Positions 9,037 through 16,766 of a stretch of DNA of 64,000 bases are shown one piece after another. This DNA is from Asanoa siamensis. GTDB taxonomy: Bacteria; Actinomycetota; Actinomycetes; Mycobacteriales; Micromonosporaceae. Each line of letters starts with the position of its first letter. Within the stretch, counting starts at the first letter, position 1. Under the pieces are notes generated by a model. It made no database searches. It saw only the letters and a list, made by a program, of their open reading frames with translations, and had not been told where the DNA came from. The stretch spans positions 1 through 64,000 of the forward strand of contig NZ_BONE01000050.1 in assembly GCF_016862555.1 (NCBI RefSeq), in the 5' to 3' direction. The position numbers and the translations under genes were made by a program.

Positions 9037-9147
9037 ATGAGGACGCCCGGCGGTACCCCCGGTTTCCTGACCGTCTCCGCCGCCGGAAAGGCGCTTCGTG
9101 TTCGCTCTCTTCGAGAATCCCGTCAATCCCTTCCCCGACTACGATGA
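9037..9147 (+). CDS. Possible 36-aa leader peptide overlapping the exporter start
   Basis: ATG at 9037 is preceded by an excellent ribosome-binding site (GGAGGAGA, 9023-9030) and encodes 36 residues beginning MRTPGGTPGFLTVSAAGKAL, ending in TGA inside the exporter gene in another frame. The real exporter start (GTG 9098) lies inside this frame, so translation of the peptide could gate the exporter. It has no recognisable family. It may be only a relic of the exporter leader. Confidence 0.35.
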   Translation: MRTPGGTPGFLTVSAAGKALRVRSLRESRQSLPRLR

Positions 9148-10936
9148 CACCACGCCGGCGGCCGGCGTCCGCCGGTTCCTCCTGCGCGAGCTGAGGCCGC
9201 TGCGCGCCGTCGTGCTCGTGGCCGTCACGCTCACCGTCCTCTGTGCCTCGATCGAGGTCTGGCTCATCGGGTACGCGGGCCGCCTGGTCGACACCCTCGC
9301 CGCCGGCAGCTCCGACACGCTCTGGGCCGACCACGGTGCCGAGCTGCTCGCCGTCGGCCTGTTCCTGCTGCTCGTCCGCCCGCTGATCACCTTCGTCGGC
9401 GAGGCGCTGGACGACATCGCGTTCCGGGCCAACGCGCGCCCGCTGGCCCGCTGGCGGGCGCACCGGTACGTGTCGCGGCAGTCCGTCGGCTGGTTCCGCG
9501 ACGACCTCGCCGGGCGCATCGCGAGCTGGGTCAAGGACGGTGGCGACGCCGCCAGCACCGCGGCCTACAGCGTCATGCACACGCTCGTCTTCGTCGTCGC
9601 CTACATCGTCGGCTCCGTCTGGGTCATGTCCGCGATCGACGCGCGCCTGCTGCTGCCGCTGGGTGGCTGGATCGTCGCGTACGCCCTGGTGATGTGGTGG
9701 GCCGTGCCGCGCTACCGGCGCGCCTCCGAGCGCCTGCAGGACGCGGAGTCGGCGCTGACCGGCCTGCTGGTCGACTCCTACGCGAACGTCGACACGCTCG
9801 CCCTGCTCGGCGACGGGCAGGGCACCCGCACCGCGTACGACCGGAAGGTCTTCGAACAGGCCCGGCGCGCGCACCTCGACCTCCAGCGCGTCGAGGTGAC
9901 CATCAACAGCACCATGATGGCGCTCGGCAGCGCCCTGCTCGTCGGCCTCGCCGGCTACGGGATCGCATTGTGGCGCACCGACGACGCGCCGATCGGCCTC
10001 GTCGCCGCCGCGCTGGCGCTCAGCTTCCGCATCACCTCGATGGCGGAATGGCTGCTGGACGCGGTCTCCGCGCTCTTCGGAAACGTCGGCACCCTCCGCC
10101 GCGCCCTGCGCACCATCGCCCAGCCGCTCACCGTCGCCGACAAGCCCACGGCGACGACACTGCGCGTACGCGAAGGGGCCATCAGCTTCGCGAACATCAC
10201 CCACCACTATGGACGAGACGGCGGCGGACTCGACCGCCTGAACCTCGACGTGGCCGCGGGCGAGCGCGTCGGCATCGTCGGCCGCTCCGGCGCCGGCAAG
10301 TCCACCATGGTGAGCCTGCTGCTCCGCTTCCACGACGCCGAGTCCGGCACCATCACGATCGACGGCAACGACATCACCGACGTGACGCAGGAGAGTCTCC
10401 GCCGCCAGATCGCCATGGTCGCCCAGGAGGCGACGCTGCTGCACCGCTCGGTGCGGGAGAACGTCGCCGGCCCCGGCGCCACCGACGACACGCGCGTCGC
10501 CACCGCCCTGCGCCGCGCCGCCGCCGACGGTTTCGTCGCCGCGCTGCGGGACAGGGACGGCCGCACGGGCCTCGACGCCCACGTCGGCGAGCGCGGCGTG
10601 CGCCTCTCCGGCGGCCAGCGGCAACGGATCGCGCTCGCCCGGGCGTTCTACCGCGATGCGCCGATCCTCGTGCTGGACGAGGCGACGTCCGCACTGGACT
10701 CCGAGGCGGAGGCGGCTATCCACGACACGCTCGGCGAGGTGATGACCGGCCGTACCGTCATCGCGATCGCGCACCGCCTCTCGACCATCGCCCACCTGGA
10801 CCGGATCGTGGTGCTCGACGAGGGCCGCATCGCGGAGCAGGGCACCCACGCCGAGTTGCTGGCGAGCGGCGGCCGCTACGCCGACCTCTGGTCGCGCCAG
10901 TCGGGCGGCTTCCTCGGCGCCGGCGCCTTAGCATAG
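9098..10936 (+). CDS. ABC exporter, fused permease and ATPase (MsbA/multidrug type)
   Basis: A 612-aa half-transporter: six membrane helices (about 35-320) followed by an ATPase domain with Walker A GRSGAGKST, Q-loop VAQEATLLHRS, signature LSGGQRQRIALARAF and Walker B LVLDEATSALDSE, then the H-loop IAHRLST. It acts as a homo- or heterodimer in the cell membrane to expel lipids, drugs or peptides. GTG 9098 is chosen because the protein start FALFENPVNPFPDYDDTTP matches the usual start of this actinobacterial subfamily and GGAAAGG lies 8 nt upstream. It has no peptidase or substrate-binding domain. The neighbouring oxidases and SARP make export of a tailored metabolite plausible. An iron-box-like palindrome overlaps its stop codon. 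Confidence 0.88.
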   Translation: MFALFENPVNPFPDYDDTTPAAGVRRFLLRELRPLRAVVLVAVTLTVLCASIEVWLIGYAGRLVDTLAAGSSDTLWADHGAELLAVGLFLLLVRPLITFVGEALDDIAFRANARPLARWRAHRYVSRQSVGWFRDDLAGRIASWVKDGGDAASTAAYSVMHTLVFVVAYIVGSVWVMSAIDARLLLPLGGWIVAYALVMWWAVPRYRRASERLQDAESALTGLLVDSYANVDTLALLGDGQGTRTAYDRKVFEQARRAHLDLQRVEVTINSTMMALGSALLVGLAGYGIALWRTDDAPIGLVAAALALSFRITSMAEWLLDAVSALFGNVGTLRRALRTIAQPLTVADKPTATTLRVREGAISFANITHHYGRDGGGLDRLNLDVAAGERVGIVGRSGAGKSTMVSLLLRFHDAESGTITIDGNDITDVTQESLRRQIAMVAQEATLLHRSVRENVAGPGATDDTRVATALRRAAADGFVAALRDRDGRTGLDAHVGERGVRLSGGQRQRIALARAFYRDAPILVLDEATSALDSEAEAAIHDTLGEVMTGRTVIAIAHRLSTIAHLDRIVVLDEGRIAEQGTHAELLASGGRYADLWSRQSGGFLGAGALA

Positions 10937-10946
10937 GCAACCCTTA
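10928..10946 (+). promoter_or_regulatory. Iron-box-like palindrome (IdeR/DtxR type)
   Basis: TTAGCATAGGCAACCCTTA matches 14 of 19 positions of the known IdeR/DtxR box TTAGGTTAGGCTAACCTAA by my hand alignment. It overlaps the stop of the exporter gene and lies 116 bp before the phoX-like start. PhoX enzymes are known to use Fe3+, so iron control would make sense, but the site is unproven. Confidence 0.35.
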
Positions 10947-11062
10947 CGGACGGTGACTATAGACCGAGCGTTAACGCGCTCGTCGCCTGGATGGTGCGGC
11001 GCTGTTCGCCCGCGGGAGTTTGCTCAGGCCGTTGGCTCATTCGGAACATAGGAGCAATTGAC

Positions 11063-12511
11063 GTGCCTACTTCTCGTCGCGCCCTGCTCAGCGGCGGTGC
11101 CGCCGGGGTTGTCGGCCTCGCCGTGGCGGGTGCCGTGCCCTCGCTCGCGCAGGCCCACCCGCGCTCACCGCGCCCGTCCGGCGACCACAAGCCGTTCCCG
11201 CCGCTGAAGAAGGACCCGAAGGGCATCCTGGCGCTGCCCGAGGGCTTCAGCTACACGATCGTCACCCGCACCGGCGTCACCAAGCTCGACCGCGGTCAGG
11301 GCCTCACGCCGGCCGACCACGACGGCATGGCCGTCTTCGACGCCGGCCACGGCCGCTACACGATCATCCAGAACCACGAGATCGACCCGGGCGCCGAGCA
11401 CGGCGTGCCGCACGTCAAGGGCACCGTGTACGACCCGGGCGCCGTCAACGCCGGTGGCTGCACCGTCATCACCACCGACCGCGCGGGCCGCAACTACGGC
11501 GAGTTCGTCGCGATCTCGGGCACCGTCGGCAACTGCGCCGGCGGCCCGACCCCGTGGGAGACCTGGCTCACCTGCGAGGAGACCGAGGACAAGGCCGGCG
11601 ACGAGTGGGAAGAGGGCGACGTCTCGGGCACCTTCCAGAAGGACCACGGGTACGTCTTCGAGGTCACCTCGGACGGCAAGGCCGACCCGCGCCCGATCAA
11701 GGCGTTCGGCCGGTACGCCCACGAGGCGCTGGCGATCGGCAAGGACCGCACGAGCGTCTACCTGTCGGAGGACGCCGGCGAGCCCAACGGCCTGTTCTAC
11801 CGCTGGACCGCGCCGCGCGGCGTGAAGCTCGGCCCCGGCGTGCTGACCCGGCTCGCCCCGAACGCGGGCACGCTCGCCGCGATGGCGATCATCATGGACG
11901 ACGGCTCGGTGCTGCCGGACGTGGCCTACCTGACCTCCGCCCAGATGGGCCGCCCGTTCCCGGTGCGCTGGATCGAGGTGCCCGAGCGCGACGCGCAGAC
12001 GAAGCCGGTCCGGGAGCAGTTCAAGGACGGCCAGGTCACCCGCGGCAAGAAGTTCGAGGGCGTGTGGGCCACCGACGAGGGCGTCTACGTCGTCAACTCG
12101 TACGCGTGGGAAGAGGGTGACCTTCCCACGGACGCGACGCCGCACGACGGCATGGTCTGGTTCTACAACTTCAAGGACCAGACGATCCAGCTCGTCACGT
12201 ACTTCCCGCACGCGGCCAGCACCGAGGACGGTTCGGCGCCGAAGTACACCGACCTCACCTTCGACGGCCCCGACAACGTGACCGTCACGCCGTGGGGCAG
12301 CCTGGTCCTGGCCGAGGACGGCGAGGGCGCGTCGCACGTGCTCAGCTCGTTCCCCGGCGGCCCGACCTACGCGATCGCCCGCAACGAGCTCAACGACTCC
12401 GAGTTCTGCGGCCCGACGTTCACGGCCGACGGCAAGGTGCTCTTCGTCAACATGCAGGACCCCGGTCTCACGCTGGCCATCACCGGCCCGTGGGACACGT
12501 ACCTGGGCTGA
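11063..12511 (+). CDS. PhoX-family alkaline phosphatase (DUF839), Tat-exported
   Basis: A 482-aa protein from GTG 11063 (GGAGC upstream). The twin-arginine signal SRRALLSGGAAGVVGLAVAG is followed by AQAHP. The body is the DUF839/PhoX beta-propeller, with NHEI, GGPTPWETWLTCEETED, YAHEALAIG and the acidic SEDAGEPNGLFYRW, typical of the calcium/iron site. Known: PhoX releases phosphate from organic esters outside the cell, uses Ca2+ and Fe3+, and is folded before Tat export. A perfect hairpin follows at once, so it is monocistronic. No clear PHO box was found upstream, but a candidate iron box and a perfect palindrome GCGTTAACGC (10969-10978) are present. Confidence 0.88.
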   Translation: MPTSRRALLSGGAAGVVGLAVAGAVPSLAQAHPRSPRPSGDHKPFPPLKKDPKGILALPEGFSYTIVTRTGVTKLDRGQGLTPADHDGMAVFDAGHGRYTIIQNHEIDPGAEHGVPHVKGTVYDPGAVNAGGCTVITTDRAGRNYGEFVAISGTVGNCAGGPTPWETWLTCEETEDKAGDEWEEGDVSGTFQKDHGYVFEVTSDGKADPRPIKAFGRYAHEALAIGKDRTSVYLSEDAGEPNGLFYRWTAPRGVKLGPGVLTRLAPNAGTLAAMAIIMDDGSVLPDVAYLTSAQMGRPFPVRWIEVPERDAQTKPVREQFKDGQVTRGKKFEGVWATDEGVYVVNSYAWEEGDLPTDATPHDGMVWFYNFKDQTIQLVTYFPHAASTEDGSAPKYTDLTFDGPDNVTVTPWGSLVLAEDGEGASHVLSSFPGGPTYAIARNELNDSEFCGPTFTADGKVLFVNMQDPGLTLAITGPWDTYLG

Positions 12512-12518
12512 TCCGGAC

Positions 12519-12557
12519 CGGTTCGGGGGTCAGGTGGTGCGCCTGACCCCCGAACCG
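12519..12557 (+). terminator. Strong hairpin terminator after the PhoX gene
   Basis: A perfect 16-bp stem (12519-12534 with 12542-12557; arm GGTTCGGGGGTCAGG) and a 7-nt loop begin 7 nt past the stop codon. Confidence 0.85.
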
Positions 12558-12582
12558 CACCAATCAGGCTAAATTACGCGCC

Positions 12583-12909
12583 ATGGCGAAGTACCTGTTC
12601 ATCGCGGCCTACACCGCCGAGGGCATCCGGGGGCTGCTCGCGGACGGCGGGAGCGGCCGCGTCGACGCCGCCCGGACCACGTGCGAGAGCGTCGGCGGCC
12701 GCCTCGAGTCGATGTACTACAGCTTCGGCGAGCAGGACGCCTACATCACCTGCGACCTGCCCGACAACACGGCGGCGGCCGCCGTGTCGCTCGCCGTGGC
12801 CGCGACCGGCGCGCTGGACACGCGGACGGTGGTCCTGCTGACGCCCGACGAGATCGACGAGGCGACGCGCACAGCCGTCAGCTTCCGCGCACCGGGCGCG
12901 AAACCCTAG
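12583..12909 (+). CDS. GYD-domain protein
   Basis: A 108-aa protein with the GYD-family pattern: MAKYLFIAAYTAEGIRGLL, the VESVGG-like CESVGGRLESMYYSFG, and DAYITCDLPDNTAAAAVSLAVA. These are small alpha/beta-barrel proteins of unknown biochemical role, often near redox or transport genes. The stop codon shares the palindrome CTAG (12906-12909) with the convergent serine hydrolase gene. Function not assigned. Confidence 0.8.
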   Translation: MAKYLFIAAYTAEGIRGLLADGGSGRVDAARTTCESVGGRLESMYYSFGEQDAYITCDLPDNTAAAAVSLAVAATGALDTRTVVLLTPDEIDEATRTAVSFRAPGAKP

Positions 12910-13994
12910 AGGAACTCGTCGAACAGCGGCTGCAGCCGCTCGCCGATCTCGACCTGGGTCAGCAGCACGCCGGCCGTGCCGTCCGGGTCGACGAAGAACG
13001 TCGTGCCGAGTCCGCCGGACCACCCGTAGCGGCCCGTCCCGCGCACCCCCACCCCGAAGCCCCAGCCCTCGTCGTCCCAGAAGCCGGGGAAGAAGCTGTC
13101 CGGGGTCTTGGCGGCGGCCGGCACCTGGTCGGTGGTCATCAGCCGGAGATGCTCCGCGGAGACGATCCGCCCGCCCTCGAACCGGCCGCCGTCGGCCAGC
13201 ACCCGGACGAAGCGGGTGTAGTCGACCAGGGTGGACACGAGTTCGCCGTGGCTGACGTCGTGCGGCGGCGGCCCGGCGTAGTCACCGGCCCCGGCCGGGT
13301 CGATCTCCGTCAGGCCGTCGTCGTGCCAGTAGCTCGCCGCCAGCCGCGCCACGCTGCCCGCGGGCACCCACAGCCCGGTGTCGTGCAGGCCCAGCGGTCG
13401 CAGCAGGTCGTCGGTCAGGTGGTCCTGCAGCGGCCGGCCGGCCACCCGCGCGACGAGGATGCCGAGGACGCCGAAGGAGTGGTGGTAACGCCAGCCCTCG
13501 CCCGGCTGGAAGGCGAGGGGGAGGGCCGCGAGCCGGGTGAGCCAGTCGTCGGCCGCGTACCGGCGCTGGTCCAGGCCGATGTCGAGCCCACCGTCGACCA
13601 TCGCCTGCCGCAGCGGAGAGTCGGTGAGCACCATGCCGTACCCGGATGTGCAGGTCAGCAGGTGCCGAAGGGTGATCGGCCGGACCGCCGGCCGCGTGTC
13701 GGTGAGGTCCGCCGTCGGCGTCCGGAGGACCCGCCGGTCAGCGAGTTCCGGCAGCCACCTGTCCACGGGCTCGTCCAGCGCCAGGTGGCCGGACTCGACC
13801 AGGCGCAGGGCCGCCACGGCGGTGACGGCCTTGGTCATCGACTTGATCCGGACGATCGTGTGCGCACGCATCGGCTCACCGCCGACCGCCAGCGCGCCGG
13901 CGACCGCGGTCTCGGGGCCGAGGCTCGCGGCGGCACCCGGCACGGCGCCACCCGCCACGTGCCGCGCGAGCAGGTCGCGCAACGCGCCGGTCAC
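12906..13994 (-). CDS. Serine hydrolase of the beta-lactamase/penicillin-binding class C type
   Basis: A 362-aa protein from GTG 13994, which sits 2 nt after the stop of the upstream reductase gene and so is probably translationally coupled. The catalytic SxxK is SMTK with Ser52. The second motif position reads YHHS in place of the usual Y-S/A-N, and the third region is WSGG in place of KTG/HxG. There is no signal peptide, so it acts in the cytoplasm as an esterase, amidase or peptidase rather than a beta-lactamase. The 3' end is convergent with the GYD gene. Substrate unknown. Confidence 0.85.
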   Translation of the reverse strand: MTGALRDLLARHVAGGAVPGAAASLGPETAVAGALAVGGEPMRAHTIVRIKSMTKAVTAVAALRLVESGHLALDEPVDRWLPELADRRVLRTPTADLTDTRPAVRPITLRHLLTCTSGYGMVLTDSPLRQAMVDGGLDIGLDQRRYAADDWLTRLAALPLAFQPGEGWRYHHSFGVLGILVARVAGRPLQDHLTDDLLRPLGLHDTGLWVPAGSVARLAASYWHDDGLTEIDPAGAGDYAGPPPHDVSHGELVSTLVDYTRFVRVLADGGRFEGGRIVSAEHLRLMTTDQVPAAAKTPDSFFPGFWDDEGWGFGVGVRGTGRYGWSGGLGTTFFVDPDGTAGVLLTQVEIGERLQPLFDEFL

Positions 13995-13996
13995 GC

Positions 13997-14632
13997 TCAG
14001 GCCGCTTCGCTGGTGGTGTCGAGCGTGGCCGTCTCGTACCGCGGGCGGCCGGTGGTCCGGTAGGTCTGCATCATCACGCCCGACGGGGTGGACCGCGTGT
14101 CGACGAGTTCGAGTGCCACGTCGGGGCCCGCGTCGGCGAACAGCCGCGTGCCCTGCCCGAGCACGACCGGGCAGATGAGCAGGATCATCTCGTCGACGAG
14201 GTCGTTGGCGAGCAGCCACCGGACCAGGTCGCCACTGCCGTGCACCTGCAGCTCACCGGAGTCGCCGGCCTTCAGCTCACGGACGGCGGCCGCGAGGTCT
14301 CCGGAGAGGACGGTCGTATCAGTCCACTTCGGATCGGTGAGGGTCGTCGACGCGACGTACTTCGGCTTGGTGTTCAGCGCGGTCCAGACGGGGTTGTCGC
14401 CGGGGTCGGCCCAGGTGCCCCAGGAGCCCGCGAAGATCTCGTAGGTCCGCCGCCCGAACAGGAACGCGTCCGCGCGCCGGTAGACCGCGTTGAGGAAGGC
14501 GCCGCCCTCCTGGTCGAACATCGGTGTGATCCACCCGCCGCGCTCGAACCCGCCCCTGCGGTCCTCGTCGGCGCCGCCGAGGCCCTGCATGACCCCGTCG
14601 AGGGTGACCATCGTCGTGGTCGTGAGCTTCAT
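13997..14632 (-). CDS. RibD C-terminal/dihydrofolate-reductase-like protein
   Basis: A 211-aa protein with the RibD-C fold: TTTTMVTLDGVMQG at the start, AFLFGRRTYEIFAG, TLTDPKWTDTTVLSGD, LQVHGSGDLVRWLL and the end GVMMQTYRTTGRP. Members are NADPH-dependent reductases, mostly uncharacterised. ATG 14632 is preferred over ATG 14641 because GGGAG lies 9 nt before it but touches the other. It forms a two-gene unit with the downstream serine hydrolase. Confidence 0.85.
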   Translation of the reverse strand: MKLTTTTMVTLDGVMQGLGGADEDRRGGFERGGWITPMFDQEGGAFLNAVYRRADAFLFGRRTYEIFAGSWGTWADPGDNPVWTALNTKPKYVASTTLTDPKWTDTTVLSGDLAAAVRELKAGDSGELQVHGSGDLVRWLLANDLVDEMILLICPVVLGQGTRLFADAGPDVALELVDTRSTPSGVMMQTYRTTGRPRYETATLDTTSEAA

Positions 14633-14774
14633 GATCGTCATCTCCCGTTCCGGCCGCGCCGTGGGCGACCGCTCACCCGTGCAACGAACGTATCGGGGTT
14701 GATCCGACACCGTCGCCGGGATTTTCTCGACGGCCGCGGGCGAACAGGTCCGACGTCCGGGGAACGCACGACGA

Positions 14775-14810
14775 CGGCCGCCGGTCCGGGCGATCCCGGA
14801 CCGGCGGCCG
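14775..14810 (-). terminator. Hairpin terminator of the DMT transporter gene
   Basis: A perfect 16-bp stem (CGGCCGCCGGTCCGGG, 14775-14790, with 14795-14810) and a CGAT tetraloop lie 10 nt beyond the stop at 14821. Confidence 0.85.
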
Positions 14811-14820
14811 CGAAGGGCGG

Positions 14821-15765
14821 TTACGGTACGACGACGTCCTTGCGGTCGAGGGTGACCCCGCCGGCCGCCGCCTCGCCGCGCTTCTCGTCCGCGTACACCA
14901 TCAGGGTCGAACCGATGATGGCCAGCACGATGCCGATCGTCGCGTAGACCGACGGCACCTTCTGGTAGACGATCAGCGAGAGGATCACGGTCAGCACCGG
15001 CGCGAGGGCGTTGGTCGTGGGAGCCACGATCGAGGCCTTGCCGCGGCTGAACGCCATCACCAGGAACAGGGCGCCGACGGCGTTGAGCACCTGGGTGACG
15101 GCCGCCAGGGTCGGTGCCTGCCACGGCGCGTCCAGCGCCAGGCCGCCGGCCATCCAGATGGCGATCGGCACCAGCAGCAGGCCGCTGATCGTCATCCAGG
15201 TGAAGGTCGTGGCGTCGTTGACGCCGACGGTGGCCGCCTTGCGCATGAAGTACGCCTGCACGCCCCAGGCCACGCAGACCACGATGGCCAGCAGCAGCCA
15301 CAGCCCGCCCGTGGCGGAGCCGTCGCCGTCGCTGACGCTGAACAGCACGACCGCGACCAGCGCGGCGATCGCGCCGATGATCGCGAGCCGCGGGATGCGC
15401 TCCCGCAGCAGCACCATGGCCATCAGCACGGTGATCGCCGGGGAGAGCGCGATCAACGGGAAGATGAGGTACGCCGGACCGATGGTGAGCGCCTTGAACA
15501 GCAGCAACTGGCCGCCGGCGCCGGTGAGGCCGACCAGCAGGCCGTAGGTCGTGGCGACCGGGCGGCGGTCGATGCGGTTGCCGCGCAGCGCGGCGACGGC
15601 CGGGATGATCATGGTGATCGACCAGACGACGTACACCATGCCGTCGGGATATCCGTAGTCACTGGTCGGGACGGCGGAGAAGGCTCCCCACACGCCCCAG
15701 AACAGCACGAGCAGTCCCGCGTACGGGATCCAGCTGCTTCTGATGCGGGAAATTGTCGTTGGCAT
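14821..15765 (-). CDS. DMT-family (EamA-type) transporter
   Basis: A 314-aa polytopic membrane protein with about ten helices in two repeats (first from YAGLLVLFWGVWGAFSAV, second from LWLLLAIVVCVAWGVQAYF). ATG 15765 follows GAGGAGG. It follows the kinase gene closely (10 nt) on the same strand, so it is the last gene of the amino-sugar operon and ends at the hairpin 14775-14810. Transport of an amino sugar or a breakdown product is an inference from position; the family also moves amino acids and metabolites. Confidence 0.85.
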   Translation of the reverse strand: MPTTISRIRSSWIPYAGLLVLFWGVWGAFSAVPTSDYGYPDGMVYVVWSITMIIPAVAALRGNRIDRRPVATTYGLLVGLTGAGGQLLLFKALTIGPAYLIFPLIALSPAITVLMAMVLLRERIPRLAIIGAIAALVAVVLFSVSDGDGSATGGLWLLLAIVVCVAWGVQAYFMRKAATVGVNDATTFTWMTISGLLLVPIAIWMAGGLALDAPWQAPTLAAVTQVLNAVGALFLVMAFSRGKASIVAPTTNALAPVLTVILSLIVYQKVPSVYATIGIVLAIIGSTLMVYADEKRGEAAAGGVTLDRKDVVVP

Positions 15766-15775
15766 CTGCGCCTCC

Positions 15776-16753
15776 TCAGGCAGCGGTGGCGGTGGGGGTG
15801 GTCCGCAGGCGCTCGAGCGCCCCCGCGCCGAGCGGGCTGCGGGCCTGTCTCGCGGCATAGAGCGCCGCGCCGACGACCGGTGAGTACAGGGGCTGACGAA
15901 GGTCGTACCGGTCGTGCAGTTCGTGGAGGTGCGCGCGGAACGCGTCGTGCACCCGAGGTGCGTTGAACGTGCCGCCGGAGTAGGAGACCGGCACCCGCTC
16001 GTCGGCCGCGAAGCCGAGTCGGGTGCGCGTGGTGTCCACCAGCAGGGCCAGCTCCCGGCCCGCCTCGGCGAGGATCGCCGCGGCCGCCGCGTCGCCGCGG
16101 TCGGCGGCGGTGACGACCTGCGGGCAGAGCGCGGCGATCCGGCCCCGGTCGCCCTGCCACCGGTTGAGCACGACGTCGATGAGGTCGAGGTCGCCGGTCA
16201 GCCCCAGGTGCTCGCGGAGCACGTCCAGGAGCGGGCCCGCGGGCGCCCGGCCGTCGCTCATGCGCGAGAACGCCTGCAGGCCGCGGGCCGCGATCCAGTA
16301 GCCGGAGCCCTCGTCGCCGAAGACCTCGCTCCAGCCGCCGACGCGGTGGCCGCGACCGGCCCGCTCGCCGTACGTCATCGATCCGGTGCCGCTGATGACG
16401 TTGATGCCGTCCACGGCGCCGAGCGAACCCGACCAGCCGCAGACCATGTCGTTGTCGACGCGGTAGCGGTCGTGGCCGAGGACCTGCCGCGGGGCTGCGT
16501 CGAGCGCGGCGACGTCCCCGCTCGACTCGCCGTAGGCCGGCAGGCCGAAGAACGCGAAGTCGACGTCCGCCGGGGTGATGCCGGCCGTCGCGCAGACGGC
16601 GCCCACGCCCTCCGCGAGGACGCGACCCACGAGGTCGATGCCCTCGCTGAAGTAGTAGCTGCTCGCGGCCGAGGCCTCGGCCGCGATCGAGCCGTCCGGC
16701 CTCAGTAGACAGAAGGCGGTCTTGGTGCCACCGCCGTCGACGCCGAGGAACAT
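15776..16753 (-). CDS. N-acetylhexosamine kinase (BadF/BadG ATPase fold)
   Basis: A 325-aa ASKHA kinase: phosphate-1 loop FLGVDGGGTKT (residues 2-12), adenosine-side ISGTGSMTYG and GDEGSGYWIAARG, typical of N-acetylglucosamine kinases of the BadF/BadG/BcrA/BcrD family. It phosphorylates an N-acetylated amino sugar at C6. Start ATG 16753. Placed between the agaS-like gene and the DMT transporter, it supplies the sugar phosphate used by its neighbours. Whether GlcNAc or GalNAc is the substrate is not visible. GalNAc fits the gatZ- and agaS-like partners. Confidence 0.82.
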   Translation of the reverse strand: MFLGVDGGGTKTAFCLLRPDGSIAAEASAASSYYFSEGIDLVGRVLAEGVGAVCATAGITPADVDFAFFGLPAYGESSGDVAALDAAPRQVLGHDRYRVDNDMVCGWSGSLGAVDGINVISGTGSMTYGERAGRGHRVGGWSEVFGDEGSGYWIAARGLQAFSRMSDGRAPAGPLLDVLREHLGLTGDLDLIDVVLNRWQGDRGRIAALCPQVVTAADRGDAAAAAILAEAGRELALLVDTTRTRLGFAADERVPVSYSGGTFNAPRVHDAFRAHLHELHDRYDLRQPLYSPVVGAALYAARQARSPLGAGALERLRTTPTATAA

Positions 16754-16766
16754 TGTCCAGCCTTCG

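Noticed and set aside
5645-10936. A complete secondary-metabolite gene cluster
   Set aside because: No scaffold-forming enzyme, precursor peptide with typical modification genes, or resistance gene was found; only tailoring and export functions are present.
12906-13994. Antibiotic-resistance beta-lactamase
   Set aside because: It has no signal peptide, and the second and third motifs depart from true class C enzymes; it is a cytoplasmic serine hydrolase.
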